13,601 nt of DNA from Echinostoma caproni (lineage: Eukaryota > Platyhelminthes > Trematoda > Plagiorchiida > Echinostomatidae): contig UZAN01040644.1 in assembly GCA_900618425.1 (NCBI GenBank), positions 9,754-23,354 on the forward strand, in the 5' to 3' direction. The notes beneath the pieces are model-generated. The model worked only from the letters and a program-made list of their open reading frames with translations. It ran no database searches and was not told the DNA's origin. Below, piece after piece: positions 1 through 7,977 of the stretch. Position 1 is the stretch's first letter; every line of letters starts with the position of its first letter. The position numbers were made by a program, and so were the translations under genes.

Positions 1-839
1 TTAGAAAGGTTACACGGTGATCGCTTGTTTGTTTCGCTCTGTGTTGTGCTTTTATCCGTGTCCTCACATAGTCACTCGCTTTTGAAATCGGATCGGATAA
101 TATTTCATGATTTGCGCAACTTGAATTCCCTCAACGTGACACAAAACTGTTCCATCCCCGGTTTGTATTGTATGCGATACTTCTGTTGTTAACGGTAGTT
201 CAACCGTATAATGATGGCACTCCTGCTGTGCAATTCAGGTCTCCTCAGTGCTGGAACAATTGCAACTTCCAAATAGTTTTGATGCTGGGTTGATTGGCTA
301 CCGACCGCTGATAGTGTGGTTCGTGGGTTCGGCTAATTGGTTGCGCTTACAGTTCAACTTTTAAACATTTCGTTGTCAGACTAGACAACGTCATCATCAG
401 AGATGCGAAACACGACGTTGGGAAACCCGTCTGCAAATCACTGATAAACACCACACACTGTCTACGCAACATGGGGTTTCCTCCGCTTAGAATTTAAATA
501 TATTTCTGTCAATGCGCAAAACAGTTAATGATGCACTGACGATTCCTGTGTGGTTAATTTGGCTACCACTTTTGGTTAGTCAGACAATGGAACAAATGGC
601 ATGGCCGAATGAAACCCAAAGCGGTTGGAGTTGATTGAAAAGTCTGAATAGTCCGGGGATGCTAAATCAAATGATTAATGTGTGTTATGTCAAACATTTA
701 CCAAAATTTACGTTGCGGTTATTATCAGATTATTTGACTACTGCATTATACACAAAATATCGATAGTTCATTTGTCGTATACCTAAAATCGTTTGAATGA
801 GGTTTTTGCTATTCATTCCCATCATTCTACTCTCTTCAG
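1..839. other. Intronic or upstream sequence before the first exon seen
   Basis: No exon with two good splice sites is visible here. A stretch from 239 follows an AG and stays open to the TAA at about 361-363 (start of the translation: VSSVLEQLQLPNSFDAG). The only plausible donor in it is a GTGGGT near 330. The same stretch runs into a short palindrome at 371-390 and a 'catcatcag' tract, which looks more like an old interspersed repeat than coding DNA. The rest is AT-rich with scattered stops. I read it as the intron upstream of exon 840-1061, with at least one unidentified repeat in it. Confidence 0.4.
371..390. repeat. Short perfect palindrome (7-bp arms, 6-nt loop)
   Basis: The arms CGTTGTC and GACAACG are exact reverse complements around the loop AGACTA. 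The palindrome follows an AT-rich stretch and precedes 'gtcatcatcag'. A palindrome of this size arises easily by chance. I list it because it sits in a block (about 230-430) that looks like an interspersed repeat of unknown class. Confidence 0.35.
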
Positions 840-1061
840 TGCCTCATCCAGTTGGGTCGCGCTCTACGTCTCCAAAGTGAGCATCTGATTCCAGATGGTC
901 CTCTGCTGTGGTTCTCTGTCCCCGGACAAGAAGACAGCGAGGAACCAGGAGAAGTCGGTGATCAGAACACTCAGGCACTCGGTGGCAAAACCCCAAGCAC
1001 AATAAACGAATTACATTTGGGCTCTCGATGGCGTTCTCGAGAGGATGTCCTTGCCGATTTG
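840..1061 (+). CDS. Exon 1 in window of a probable CFAP46-like ciliary protein gene
   Basis: This internal exon is 222 nt, exactly 74 codons, phase 0 at both ends. The acceptor is a pyrimidine-rich 'ctactctcttcag' ending at 839 and the donor is GTAATC at 1062. The translation starts CLIQLGRALRLQSEHLIPDG and ends in SREDVLADL. Reading continues through the donor to a stop at 1077-1079. A second AG at 850-851 ('catccag') is also in phase and would drop four codons. The N-terminal part is helical, like the repeat helices of large ciliary scaffold proteins. The middle is acidic and probably disordered (EDSEEPGE). The CFAP46 assignment rests mainly on the later exons. This exon alone identifies nothing firmly, but its end phase matches the next exon. 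Confidence 0.65.
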
Positions 1062-2076
1062 GTAATCATGATGATCTGACTTTACGGGGAAAATCCAATT
1101 TCATTTGGTTATCTTTTCTCATGCGAATTCACCTCACTGTTCCAACTGATTGCATAAAAATGTTTCAGTGCAAGTATTTAGCGGATTTAACCCAAATATG
1201 TGTATTAGATTAACTATTATTGACTGATAATCAAAAGTCAAGTAGTAAAACCCATTTGGAACACATATGTCATATACGGTAGATACCTTTTTATACCGGT
1301 TTGAGAACAAGCACTGTGCTAATAGAACAATGAAAAGGAGCTGTTTTGCGGTCAATGAAACCTGCAGATGCTTGATTAGGAAATTGAAACACTTTCCGCC
1401 GAGTTACGCAATTCGTTTTCATCAGTTAATTGAGACTAGTCATTACAGTATCCCTTTGCGGCTAGCACATTGGCTTTACCGTGTGTTTCATCCTTTTTAA
1501 AATATTGTTTTATTATTCTAGTGTAATTTCCGAAGTAGACTGAAAATTCACCCACTAAGATGCATAAAGGAGCTCCTGCTTCGGTTTGACTTAACTTATC
1601 TAGCTAGTTATGTTCATTGACAGTAAATTCAACAACAAGGAATTTGAGTCCCATCCCGGTGACTCTAGCCCGGCGTATCAATGGAGACAGCCACTGTTAG
1701 AGATATTGAACTCGAAGAAAACAGATTTCGAGTTCTCTTCATTTGCCAGTAGGACTTGGATTCGAGTTGATCGCCATCAATCCGTGATTTCCGTCGATCG
1801 AAAGCATCTAACTCTCCGCTTAAAGCTAGAGTTTTTGACTTATATGCAGATGGGGTAGTCGAATGCCCCAGGAGTAAATCTATGAGATAATAGCTCAAAA
1901 GGCAAGAGTATTAAAATGTTACCATTTTGCATTTTGTGTAACTTTTGCAAGCTGAGATATGCTTACATTGCAGTTTAAAATTGTACACTAGTTGTCACAC
2001 CGCAGAAAATATAGGAGTATAAACAAATTCAATAGAGTGATATGTAAAAAGACAATAACTGTCTCTAAAGTTTGAT
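1062..2076. other. Intron 1, proximal part; no recognised gene
   Basis: This is the start of a 3043-nt intron (1062-4104). Both strands hold open frames of about 60-80 codons (for example 1267-1500 and 1610-1858 on +) without splice sites or recognisable domains. About 1640-1900 has a different texture: one frame reads METATVRDIELEENRFRV (from 1681) and a later piece reads VFDLYADGVVECPR. That is coding-like but broken by stops, so it may be an old repeat or pseudogene. I cannot name its family. Confidence 0.4.
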
Positions 2077-2451
2077 TCATTCAATTAAAGATTGACGTAA
2101 TTCATTTATAACTCGTTCCTTGTAGGTCAAGATGCGAGCCAGATACGGTATAGTGGAGTTCTTGTAAATGTTTATTCGAGAGGGTAGGTACCGATAAGAG
2201 GAACGAGTGATCGAGTGGGAGCGGCAAGAAGATAAGTCCAGATGCAAAGGATGGGTGGGGTCGTTCAGAATCTTATTAGCAAAGGTCATACAAGACTTCA
2301 TATGACCATTAATAAGTTCTGTGGTTATTGACTCGGCAGAAATTAAAGATGTGCGGCTTATTATCATTAACCCACGACGGATAGTTTTAAAGCCTTGTTT
2401 CAATAGACCGAAAAACACTACAGAGGAGCAGTGAAGTAAAATAGGGAGAAC
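2077..2451 (-). mobile_element. LINE (non-LTR retrotransposon) 3' fragment, C-terminal end of ORF2
   Basis: On the - strand one frame runs from about 2451 to the stop at 2077-2079, about 124 codons. It opens VLPILLHCSSVVFFGLLKQG, continues with GLMIISRTSLISAESITTEL, then ILNDPTHPLHLDLSS, and ends in YRYLPSRINIYKNSTIPYLA followed by RILTYKERVINELRQ. This layout is typical of the domain after reverse transcriptase in LINE ORF2 proteins: an RRAL-like helix, an HPLH-type motif, an arginine-rich stretch, then NS..P..AR.L. No RT motifs are present, so the copy is strongly 5' truncated, as LINEs often are. Downstream in its own orientation (below 2077) the sequence is AT-rich, like a 3' UTR. It lies antisense to the host gene inside intron 1. 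The clade is uncertain. Confidence 0.75.
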
Positions 2452-2470
2452 GCATTATTTGACAAAAGAG

Positions 2471-2480
2471 AACAAAACTT
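2471..2480. repeat. Left copy of a 10-bp direct repeat flanking the hairpin
   Basis: AACAAAACTT occurs here and again at 2634-2643, the second copy directly abutting the right arm of the 2508-2633 inverted repeat. Between the copies lie 153 bp. It could be a target-site duplication of a small hairpin element, but the left copy is 27 bp away from the left arm and the motif is A-rich, so chance is possible. Confidence 0.3.
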
Positions 2481-2507
2481 AAAAGCTTGAATATTCCCAT
2501 GATAGCA

Positions 2508-2633
2508 TTGAGAGAACGAGTCGGTGAACGAACAATTTTTTCGGATATTCCTAGTCACCATATGATATGATATGTAAGAGCATGAGGAGGAATATCCGAA
2601 AACAATTGTTCGCTCACCGACTCGTTCTCTCAA
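2508..2633. repeat. Near-perfect long inverted repeat (45/46-nt arms, 35-nt loop)
   Basis: The left arm is 2508-2552, starting TTGAGAGAACGAGTCGGTGA. The right arm is 2588-2633, whose reverse complement starts the same way. The arms differ by one substitution (GAACG against GAGCG) and one inserted base in the T-run. The 35-nt spacer is AT-rich. A transcript of either strand would fold into an almost perfect stem of about 45 bp. It lies between the LINE fragment and the mariner in intron 1. It encodes no protein. Candidates are a small foldback element or MITE, or a small-RNA precursor. Sequence alone does not decide. Confidence 0.85.
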
Positions 2634-2643
2634 AACAAAACTT
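2634..2643. repeat. Right copy of the 10-bp direct repeat
   Basis: The second AACAAAACTT begins at the base after the right arm of the hairpin. The hairpin plus the 27 bp on its left are therefore bracketed by a 10-bp direct repeat. A target-site duplication is possible but unproven. Confidence 0.3.
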
Positions 2644-2679
2644 GTTGGGGAGTGCGAAATTGTCTGAGCTTTTGTAGTA

Positions 2680-2710
2680 CGAGGGCTGAGTAAAGCGTTT
2701 ACGGATACAC
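2680..2710. repeat. Mariner left terminal inverted repeat
   Basis: The repeat begins CGAGGGCTGAGTAAAGCGTT and ends in GGATACAC. It pairs with 3931-3961 with three mismatches. TA directly precedes it. Confidence 0.92.
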
Positions 2711-2721
2711 AAAAAGGCTGG

Positions 2722-3725
2722 TGTTACACAAGAAGAAACATTGCATTTTCTCGAAGTGCTGTCCACCAGCTTTCATGTACAGTTTCATGCGATCAAACCA
2801 TTTGGTGAAACAGATCGACTATACCGAAGCGGGTAACCCCCGAACCAGTTCAATAAAGGCCTCCAATGCAGCTATTTGTGACTCGCAATCGAATTCCACA
2901 CATCTTGCGCTTGAAATCTGGGATCACAAAAACGTCACACGCAGGCAGGTCTGGACTGTAGGGTGGATGAACAATATCCTGGATACGGTCTATCTCCAGA
3001 AAATGACCGATGACACAGGACATGTGTGTGGGTGCATTGTCATGGTGCAGAAAGGTCCCTCTTGCTCGAGTCCTTGAACGAAGCCTGGAAATAGCCTCCA
3101 GCACTTCCGGCAGACTAAGGGTGTTGTACCAGTCTCTGGTAACTGAGCTTCGCTGCACGTGTGGTACAGTAGCCCGTTGACCGGTTTTGGCTAAGGGTAC
3201 AGCCATTATCTGCTTTGCCACACTGCGCTTGCTTCGGAACTTTTGAGGTGGCTCCCCACCAACCGGTTGTTGCTTGGTCTCTGGGTCGAAAATGAACATT
3301 CAGGTCTCATCACCACCAGTGATCTCCCAAACTGCATTGCAAATTCCACCATCAAACATGGCAAGCGTGGTGTGGCACCAATTCACCCGAACGGCCTTCT
3401 ACTCCTCACTGAGCTGCTGCGGTACCCAGCGTGCCCAATCCTTTCTGAGGCTGAGCTTCTCATGTAGAATGATGTGGATTGATCCAGATGAGATCCCTAT
3501 GGCTTTCGACAGCTGTGTCCCATGCCACCCGGGCATCCTCTCCCACCATCGGTTACACCGCCGCTATGGTGTCCGCTTTAGTGGACTCCATAGATCGACC
3601 ACACCATGTCTCATCATCCAGGAACCGCCTTCCACACTTGAATCCCGAAAACCAATCAAACAAAGCGCTTTTTGAAGGCGCGTTATCACCAAAGACAGCT
3701 CACAACCAATCAACACTCTGCTAAT
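2722..3725 (-). pseudogene. Mariner transposase pseudogene (DD34D)
   Basis: On the - strand the parts follow family order. First is a helix-turn-helix-like N-terminal piece with FGDNAPSKSALFDWF and a GR(S)-like tail near 3600-3700. Next is a linker with AIGISSGSIHIILHE and RWVPQQLSEE near 3400-3510. Then comes the catalytic domain: the TGGDET block at 3303 onward, FDPETKQQ, FLHHDNAPTHMS, and HPPYSPDLPACDVF. The spacing from the second aspartate (HHD) to the third (ACD) is 34 residues, the mariner DD34D signature. The end, AFIELV and KWFDRMKLYMKAGGQHFEK, is in another frame down to about 2722. In-frame stops lie at 3553-3555, at 3399-3401 (where the family has a Gln-like position) and at 3300-3302 (where DETW is expected, so TGG to TGA). 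Frames change near 3520 and near 2880. No active enzyme can be made. Confidence 0.92.
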
Positions 3726-3930
3726 GCTTTAAACCGTATTTGTATTGTTAGAAAATCATCGCCCTCCAGTGCCATCGGCTGAGTTCTATCTTTACAGTTC
3801 GAAAATAGCGACCTTCGTATGCTTTGTGGGGTGTGTTTGTCTGTTTGCATTTGGTTTTGTGAATTGCGATTCACAATAAATTACAGTTCACGTTTTCCTT
3901 GCCCTATCATCTGCACTCCGTACGCGTACT

Positions 3931-3961
3931 GTGTATCCGGAAACGTTTTGCTCAGCCCTCG
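3931..3961. repeat. Mariner right terminal inverted repeat
   Basis: Its reverse complement begins CGAGGGCTGAGCAAAACGTT. It differs from the left repeat at three of 31 positions. The next two bases are CA rather than TA. Confidence 0.92.
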
Positions 3962-4104
3962 CATGTGCAGACAAAACACACAATCTAACTGACAAATCAC
4001 AGGCTGTCAAGCATAATACAAAGTACAGTGTGTGTAAAGACAAATCAATTAGGGCCTCAAATCCTTTCTCCTAAATCTAATTATTTCTCTTCTCTATTAT
4101 TCAG

Positions 4105-4194
4105 CGACTGCATGGTTCCACCGTGGAACTCCGAGCTCTGGCCTCTTCCGTTTTATTCACTGCATTCAGGCTAACCACACAAAATCAGTGGGTG
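4105..4194 (+). CDS. Exon 2 of the probable CFAP46-like gene
   Basis: This is a 90-nt exon, 30 codons, phase 0 at both ends. The acceptor is a very good pyrimidine tract ('ttatttctcttctctattattcag') and the donor is a consensus GTAAGT at 4195. The translation starts RLHGSTVELRALASSVLFTA and ends FRLTTQNQWV, an amphipathic helical segment like those in repeat scaffolds. A second frame is also open through this short exon. I chose this frame because it starts and ends in the phase needed by exon 1 and exon 3. It is too short to identify the family by itself. It lies 143 bp downstream of the mariner. Confidence 0.75.
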
Positions 4195-5179
4195 GTAAGT
4201 TGATACAGATCATTCTTATTGGACTAGTTTTTTATATTGCAAGGCTGTTTTCCACTTGAATGCTACTGATATCACGATCAAGTAGTATTATTCGGATTGT
4301 AAACGTTGTAAATGTATGTATGCGGAAATAAGATTTGAATGTAGCGAAATAGAAGGCGGCATGTAATCAGTAATAATGTTGGACTTCTATAAACCGGAAA
4401 GAATAGTTACGGTTCAAAGAACCACAGTCTAACCCCAGCTGCCTGTTTTTGGGAAATGAAACCTGGTTTTATTGGAGAATTTTCGCAACTCAACAACCTG
4501 ATGTTCAACTCTTGAACGAAGTCGATTCAAGTAATGAATACACAGATTGTCGACAATGTTGGTTTTCGATGAGTTCATTTTTTAGTCTTTACAATCAAAT
4601 TTAAACAGGAAAACAGCGATAGTTCTGTAGCGGGGTCAAACAGTGAAGATGAGTTTTAACATTATAAAGAGAGTACAGTTTGTTAGGCAGTCCTCAACCT
4701 CTTTTAAACTTTGTAAATGCAAGGAATCTAACAATATTATCTCTGTGAGTTATGCCACTTGAGACGTTTGACTCATCTTTTAACCGCGCACTTCATCAAA
4801 ACCAATCAATCCTATTCGCAATATCGAACCATTACAGATTGCCGCATTGAACCCTATATCACTGCATTAGTCCGAAGAAGTTATCGAAGTTAAGCTTTAT
4901 TCTCCATGGTTTTCCTGTTATCACTGTGAATATTCTGTACGTGTCCGTCGTTTCTCGGATGAAATAAAACGCCATATTAGACTGTTTAAGTATAGGATGA
5001 ATATAAGCAAAACCTCTTAGTGACATAACTGAAGCACTAAATAGAAACTGTAGATAAAGTTTGGTCATTGTCCTCTGTCCCTCTACCAGATTCCTGATTA
5101 GTTTATCGTCAAATGCGAACCACCATTTGCATGCGGTGCTCTATCTGGTTACATCACAAACGTGCAATTCATTGGTCTC
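4195..5179. other. Intron 2, proximal part, with one possible alternative terminal exon
   Basis: This is the start of a 3331-nt intron (4195-7525). It is AT-rich and mostly empty. At 4609-4659, after the acceptor-like 'tttaaacag', a short phase-0 frame reads ENSDSSVAGSNSEDEF and then TAA. An AATAAA lies at 4963-4968. The phase would match exon 2, so a truncated isoform is possible, but the pyrimidine tract is weak. A - strand frame at 4859-5068 has no recognised domain. The region from about 5060 may be the decayed 5' part of the LINE that follows. Confidence 0.35.
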
Positions 5180-7219
5180 CATCTTCATCCACAATTTGTC
5201 TCTTGGTTCTGCCAGATTTCCCGGTTGGGAATGCTTTACAAATCATTGTTCATCCAATTAGAACTTCTGATCACTGTACCATTCTTCTTTACCACAAGAT
5301 ATATTGTAAAACTAACAATTACCTTCATACCCGACCCGCTTGTCATACTCTACGAAAAAGAAATTGTTCCCGGAGGACTTACCCAGGTTCTGGGACTCAA
5401 TTTATTCTACTAACTTTTTCGTGTTCTCCGATAAGTACCTCTCTTTGTCTTGCGAACATCTTGCTGATTATCTTAAATTCTGCTCTGACCGATGTTGTCC
5501 TGTTGAAACCATTTATATTCTCGCCCCGCCTTAAGTGACTCATTCTTGCTAAAGAGCCTGTTTGCATGACCGGCAGGCGTAATAGTGTCAAAGAGCTCCC
5601 TGTGCTGATTAGAGCTGAAGTAAGACGTCTGAACGGAATATACGTTGAGACTGTTTTGGGCAATAAAAGCTGTCATGAGATGTGGACTAGCTTGCGGAAA
5701 CTCTGTGGCTCACACATCAGTTCTTATCCCAGTTTTGAGGTACATAACCGTCAATTCGCTTCTGTACCTGCCTCGAGCTCCCTCCTACCTCCTTTTCCAA
5801 CCCATAATGAGATAAACCCTGTTTCCTCGAACGAGGTTCTCCAAGTCATGAGGGACTCATAGCCAACAAAGCTCATGGTTCCGATCGGTCAGTACCTCAT
5901 TTGTTGAAAGCTTGCGCCGACCAGCTTGCAAAACATATTGCTGAACTGTTCAGTGCTTGTTGGTCATCCGGAACGATCCCTGATTTTTGGCGGTAAGTCC
6001 GGATCAGACCAATCCCAAAGAAAGGAGCGTCAAAGTACCGTTCAATTGACTGCACATCTGTGTTACTGAAAGCACTTGAAAAGATTTTACTGCAACGCAT
6101 AATACTCGTTTGTAACTTCCATGATCCTTTATAATTTGCTTATAAACCCCATCTGTCCACACTTGACGGTGTTGCCCATATTGCTCATTCTATTGCTTCC
6201 GTCTTAGACAAAGGTGAAAGTGACGCTCGTTTAGTTTTTCTTGATTATGCAAACGCCTTTGGTTCCCTCGACCGAAGAGTACTCATTGAACGTCTTTCTG
6301 AATGTGGCCTAACACATGAATTCTTGAATGTACTAATCGACTAATTCTCCCGTAGGACTCAGTTTACTTGGCTGAATGGGGCACAGTAGTCTTCTTTAAC
6401 ATTGAAGCTGATGTTTTTCAGAGTGTTATTTTGTCCCCTTTCTTTTTTTCTATGTGTATACAGAATCTCCCTATTTTCAGTAACTTTACTGCATGCAAGT
6501 ATACTGATGATATTGTGATTGGTTGCCCATTCTCTGTTTCAGACAGTTTTCGACCTCTCCACGACAGCCTTAATGAACTTCATGATTCGTCCTTGACCTG
6601 ATCGCTTGTACTAAACATAAATATGTACATTGAAGTTCCATTTAGTCTTAAAACCGGGTCCCGTTATCTTTCATTAGTAAACAATTTCCCAGACCTTATA
6701 GTTAAGAATCAAAGCATTCCCAAATCTGTATCTGTTAAATACCTTGGTGTCAACCTAACCCATGACCTATCCTGGTTTACTCATGTCATTAACGTTTTCA
6801 CAAAAGTTCGAAAACTGTCTTTCCATGCTTACAGGCTCAGGAAACTGGTCGTTCCACATAATCTTATTCTTAAATTTGTGATTGCCTGCATTCTTCCACA
6901 CTGGCCATACTGCTGCCCGACTTTTATCCCTGGACTGAAAGAAAAAGATTTCAGTTTATTTTCCATATCCCTTAAAGTTTTGTCCCGCTACAGTGGAGTT
7001 GGTAGCGTTGTTTTAGTTGATTTCTTTATTTCCAAGCATCTTGACGTTTGTGATACATTCATTGATAGGATAACACGTGATTAAGGCCACTCTCTGCACT
7101 GAGATATCGTAAAAGCCCTGTCAAATCCCCGGACTAGCTCCAAATATCAACTTCTTCCTGTGCGTACCTCCCTCATACAGAAACAGTGTAATTCCATGCC
7201 TTGCTCAGTCACTGGTTAA
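5180..7219 (+). mobile_element. Decayed LINE ORF2: endonuclease end, reverse transcriptase and C-terminal domain
   Basis: Pieces in all three + frames follow LINE ORF2 order. First is the end of an apurinic-type endonuclease: LVLPDFPVGNALQIIVHPIR followed by TSDHCTILL (about 5200-5280). A linker follows (about 5580-5850). Then come RT motifs: IPKKGASKYRSIDCTSVLLK near 6010-6070, LVFLDYANAFGSLDRRVLIE near 6230-6290, a VILSPFFFSMCIQNLP block at 6425-6472, the catalytic block KYTDDIVIG at 6497-6523, and VKYLGVNLTHDLSWFTH at 6737-6787. The last coding part, RTSSKYQLLPVRTSLIQKQ, ends at TAA 7217-7219. Stops and frameshifts break it in many places, for example after RT motif 2 and near 6600. The 5' end is not defined. 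The type is CR1/Jockey group, clade uncertain. It lies in sense orientation in host intron 2. Confidence 0.88.
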
Positions 7220-7525
7220 TCGTAAGACTATTCTCACCCACCTCAGGAAAAATCTAGCACTATTTTTTTTCTCATTTACTAAAGTTTAGAATTTCTTATA
7301 GTCTTTTTGTTGTTGTCAATTGGCTTTATATATCCACTCTACAAATCGTAAATTGCCGAAAATTCACTCGTTGGGTACAAGAGGCGTTTCTTTACTTGAC
7401 TTGATTGGACTTGTCTATCTCGGTCTCTTTGATTACCTTCGTTCAGTAAAGTCTTTTCTTTCCACTCATAGACATCCCAGTTCGATTGATTCCGACTTTT
7501 GATCCCTATTGTTTTCTTGTTGTAG
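7220..7525. other. Intron 2, distal part
   Basis: This stretch holds the probable 3' untranslated tail of the LINE (T-rich to about 7290) and then unremarkable intron leading to the branch and acceptor region of exon 3. Open frames here (for example 7320-7502) show no family features and I do not regard them as genes. Confidence 0.5.
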
Positions 7526-7739
7526 GCTTTGTCCAAATCCATTCTTGAAGAGTTACTAATCTGCGCTGGAGGTTCCCACGAATCCATGTCCACCAGTACC
7601 CAGAGTTTGTTGAACGGTTTTCAAAGTTTCGCTGCCTGTTGTAGATTAAGAACGCAGCTAGCCTCAACCATCCTGTTATACAACAAAGACTCTGCGCTGA
7701 TTGACGCCATGTTTTCCGGTCAAGAAAACAGCTCAAGCG
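7526..7739 (+). CDS. Exon 3 of the probable CFAP46-like gene
   Basis: This exon is 214 nt, starts in phase 0 after 'gttttcttgttgtag' and ends after one base of a codon before GTAAAA at 7740. The translation starts ALSKSILEELLICAGGSHES, has the helical block TQSLLNGFQSFAACCRLRTQ, and ends near MFSGQENSSS. It looks like an all-helical scaffold segment with a serine-rich loop at the end. Its split glycine codon is completed by the next exon across a 38-nt intron. Without that splice the frame runs on through the intron to a TAG at 7775-7777. I recognise no catalytic motif. Position and order fit the part of CFAP46 upstream of its C-terminal domain, by inference. Confidence 0.8.
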
Positions 7740-7777
7740 GTAAAATAATTCACAGTCGTNGGATTCGAGCAGTCTAG
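7740..7777 (+). other. Mini-intron of 38 nt (intron 3)
   Basis: It runs from GTAAAA to a terminal 'gtctag'. Removing it joins exon 3 (G plus) to exon 4 (GA) as a glycine codon and keeps both frames open on either side. Other nearby AGs (7755, 7769, 7772) give the wrong phase or a stop. The one ambiguous base of the window, N at 7760, lies inside it and so does not affect the protein. Very short introns of a few tens of bases are known in flatworms. Confidence 0.75.
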
Positions 7778-7977
7778 GAGCAGCACTGGGACTGTTCTCC
7801 TCAGAAGAACCAGGGTCTTACGTGGAACACTTGATGTGGAGTGTGGGTTTGAAAGCTTCATTCGTTGGTGGCTTTTTCACTACACCTGGTGGACTGCAGT
7901 ACGGAACCGCGGATCACTGCGTCACTGCAAGTCCGTGGATTACAAAGTGTCAATATCTTTTGTTCACACAGTGCCCA
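7778..7977 (+). CDS. Exon 4 of the probable CFAP46-like gene
   Basis: This exon is 200 nt: two bases completing a split glycine, then 66 codons, ending in phase 0 before a consensus GTAAGT at 7978. The translation starts AALGLFSSEEPGSYVEHLMW, continues SVGLKASFVGGFFTTPGGLQ, and ends in SPWITKCQYLLFTQCP. The frame is distinctly protein-like, with balanced composition and no stop until just after the donor. A competing open frame (7836-8081) gives a tryptophan- and arginine-rich product without a matching donor, so I take it as a shadow. I recognise no named domain. It precedes the exon with the 'WNVLIMEHSSD' block and continues its frame. Confidence 0.82.

Larger units (their letters stand above)
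2680..3961 (-). mobile_element. Mariner DNA transposon, complete length, inactivated
   Basis: The element is 1282 bp, the normal size for mariner. It is bounded by 31-nt terminal inverted repeats that match at 28 positions. On the left it is preceded by TA (2678-2679), the expected target dinucleotide. On the right it is followed by CA (3962-3963), one transition away from TA. The transposase lies on the - strand and carries family hallmarks, but has several stops and frame breaks. The element sits antisense to the host gene in intron 1. It is an old, non-autonomous copy. Its mariner subfamily cannot be fixed without a search. Confidence 0.93.

Noticed and set aside
1267..1500. 77-codon + frame starting MSYTVDTFLYRFENKH
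   Set aside because: No splice sites in phase, no recognised domain, and atypical Cys/His/Arg-rich composition in AT-rich intron.
3243..3724. Overlapping + strand frames of 74-133 codons
   Set aside because: They are shadows of the mariner transposase, which reads on the - strand with clear DD34D motifs.
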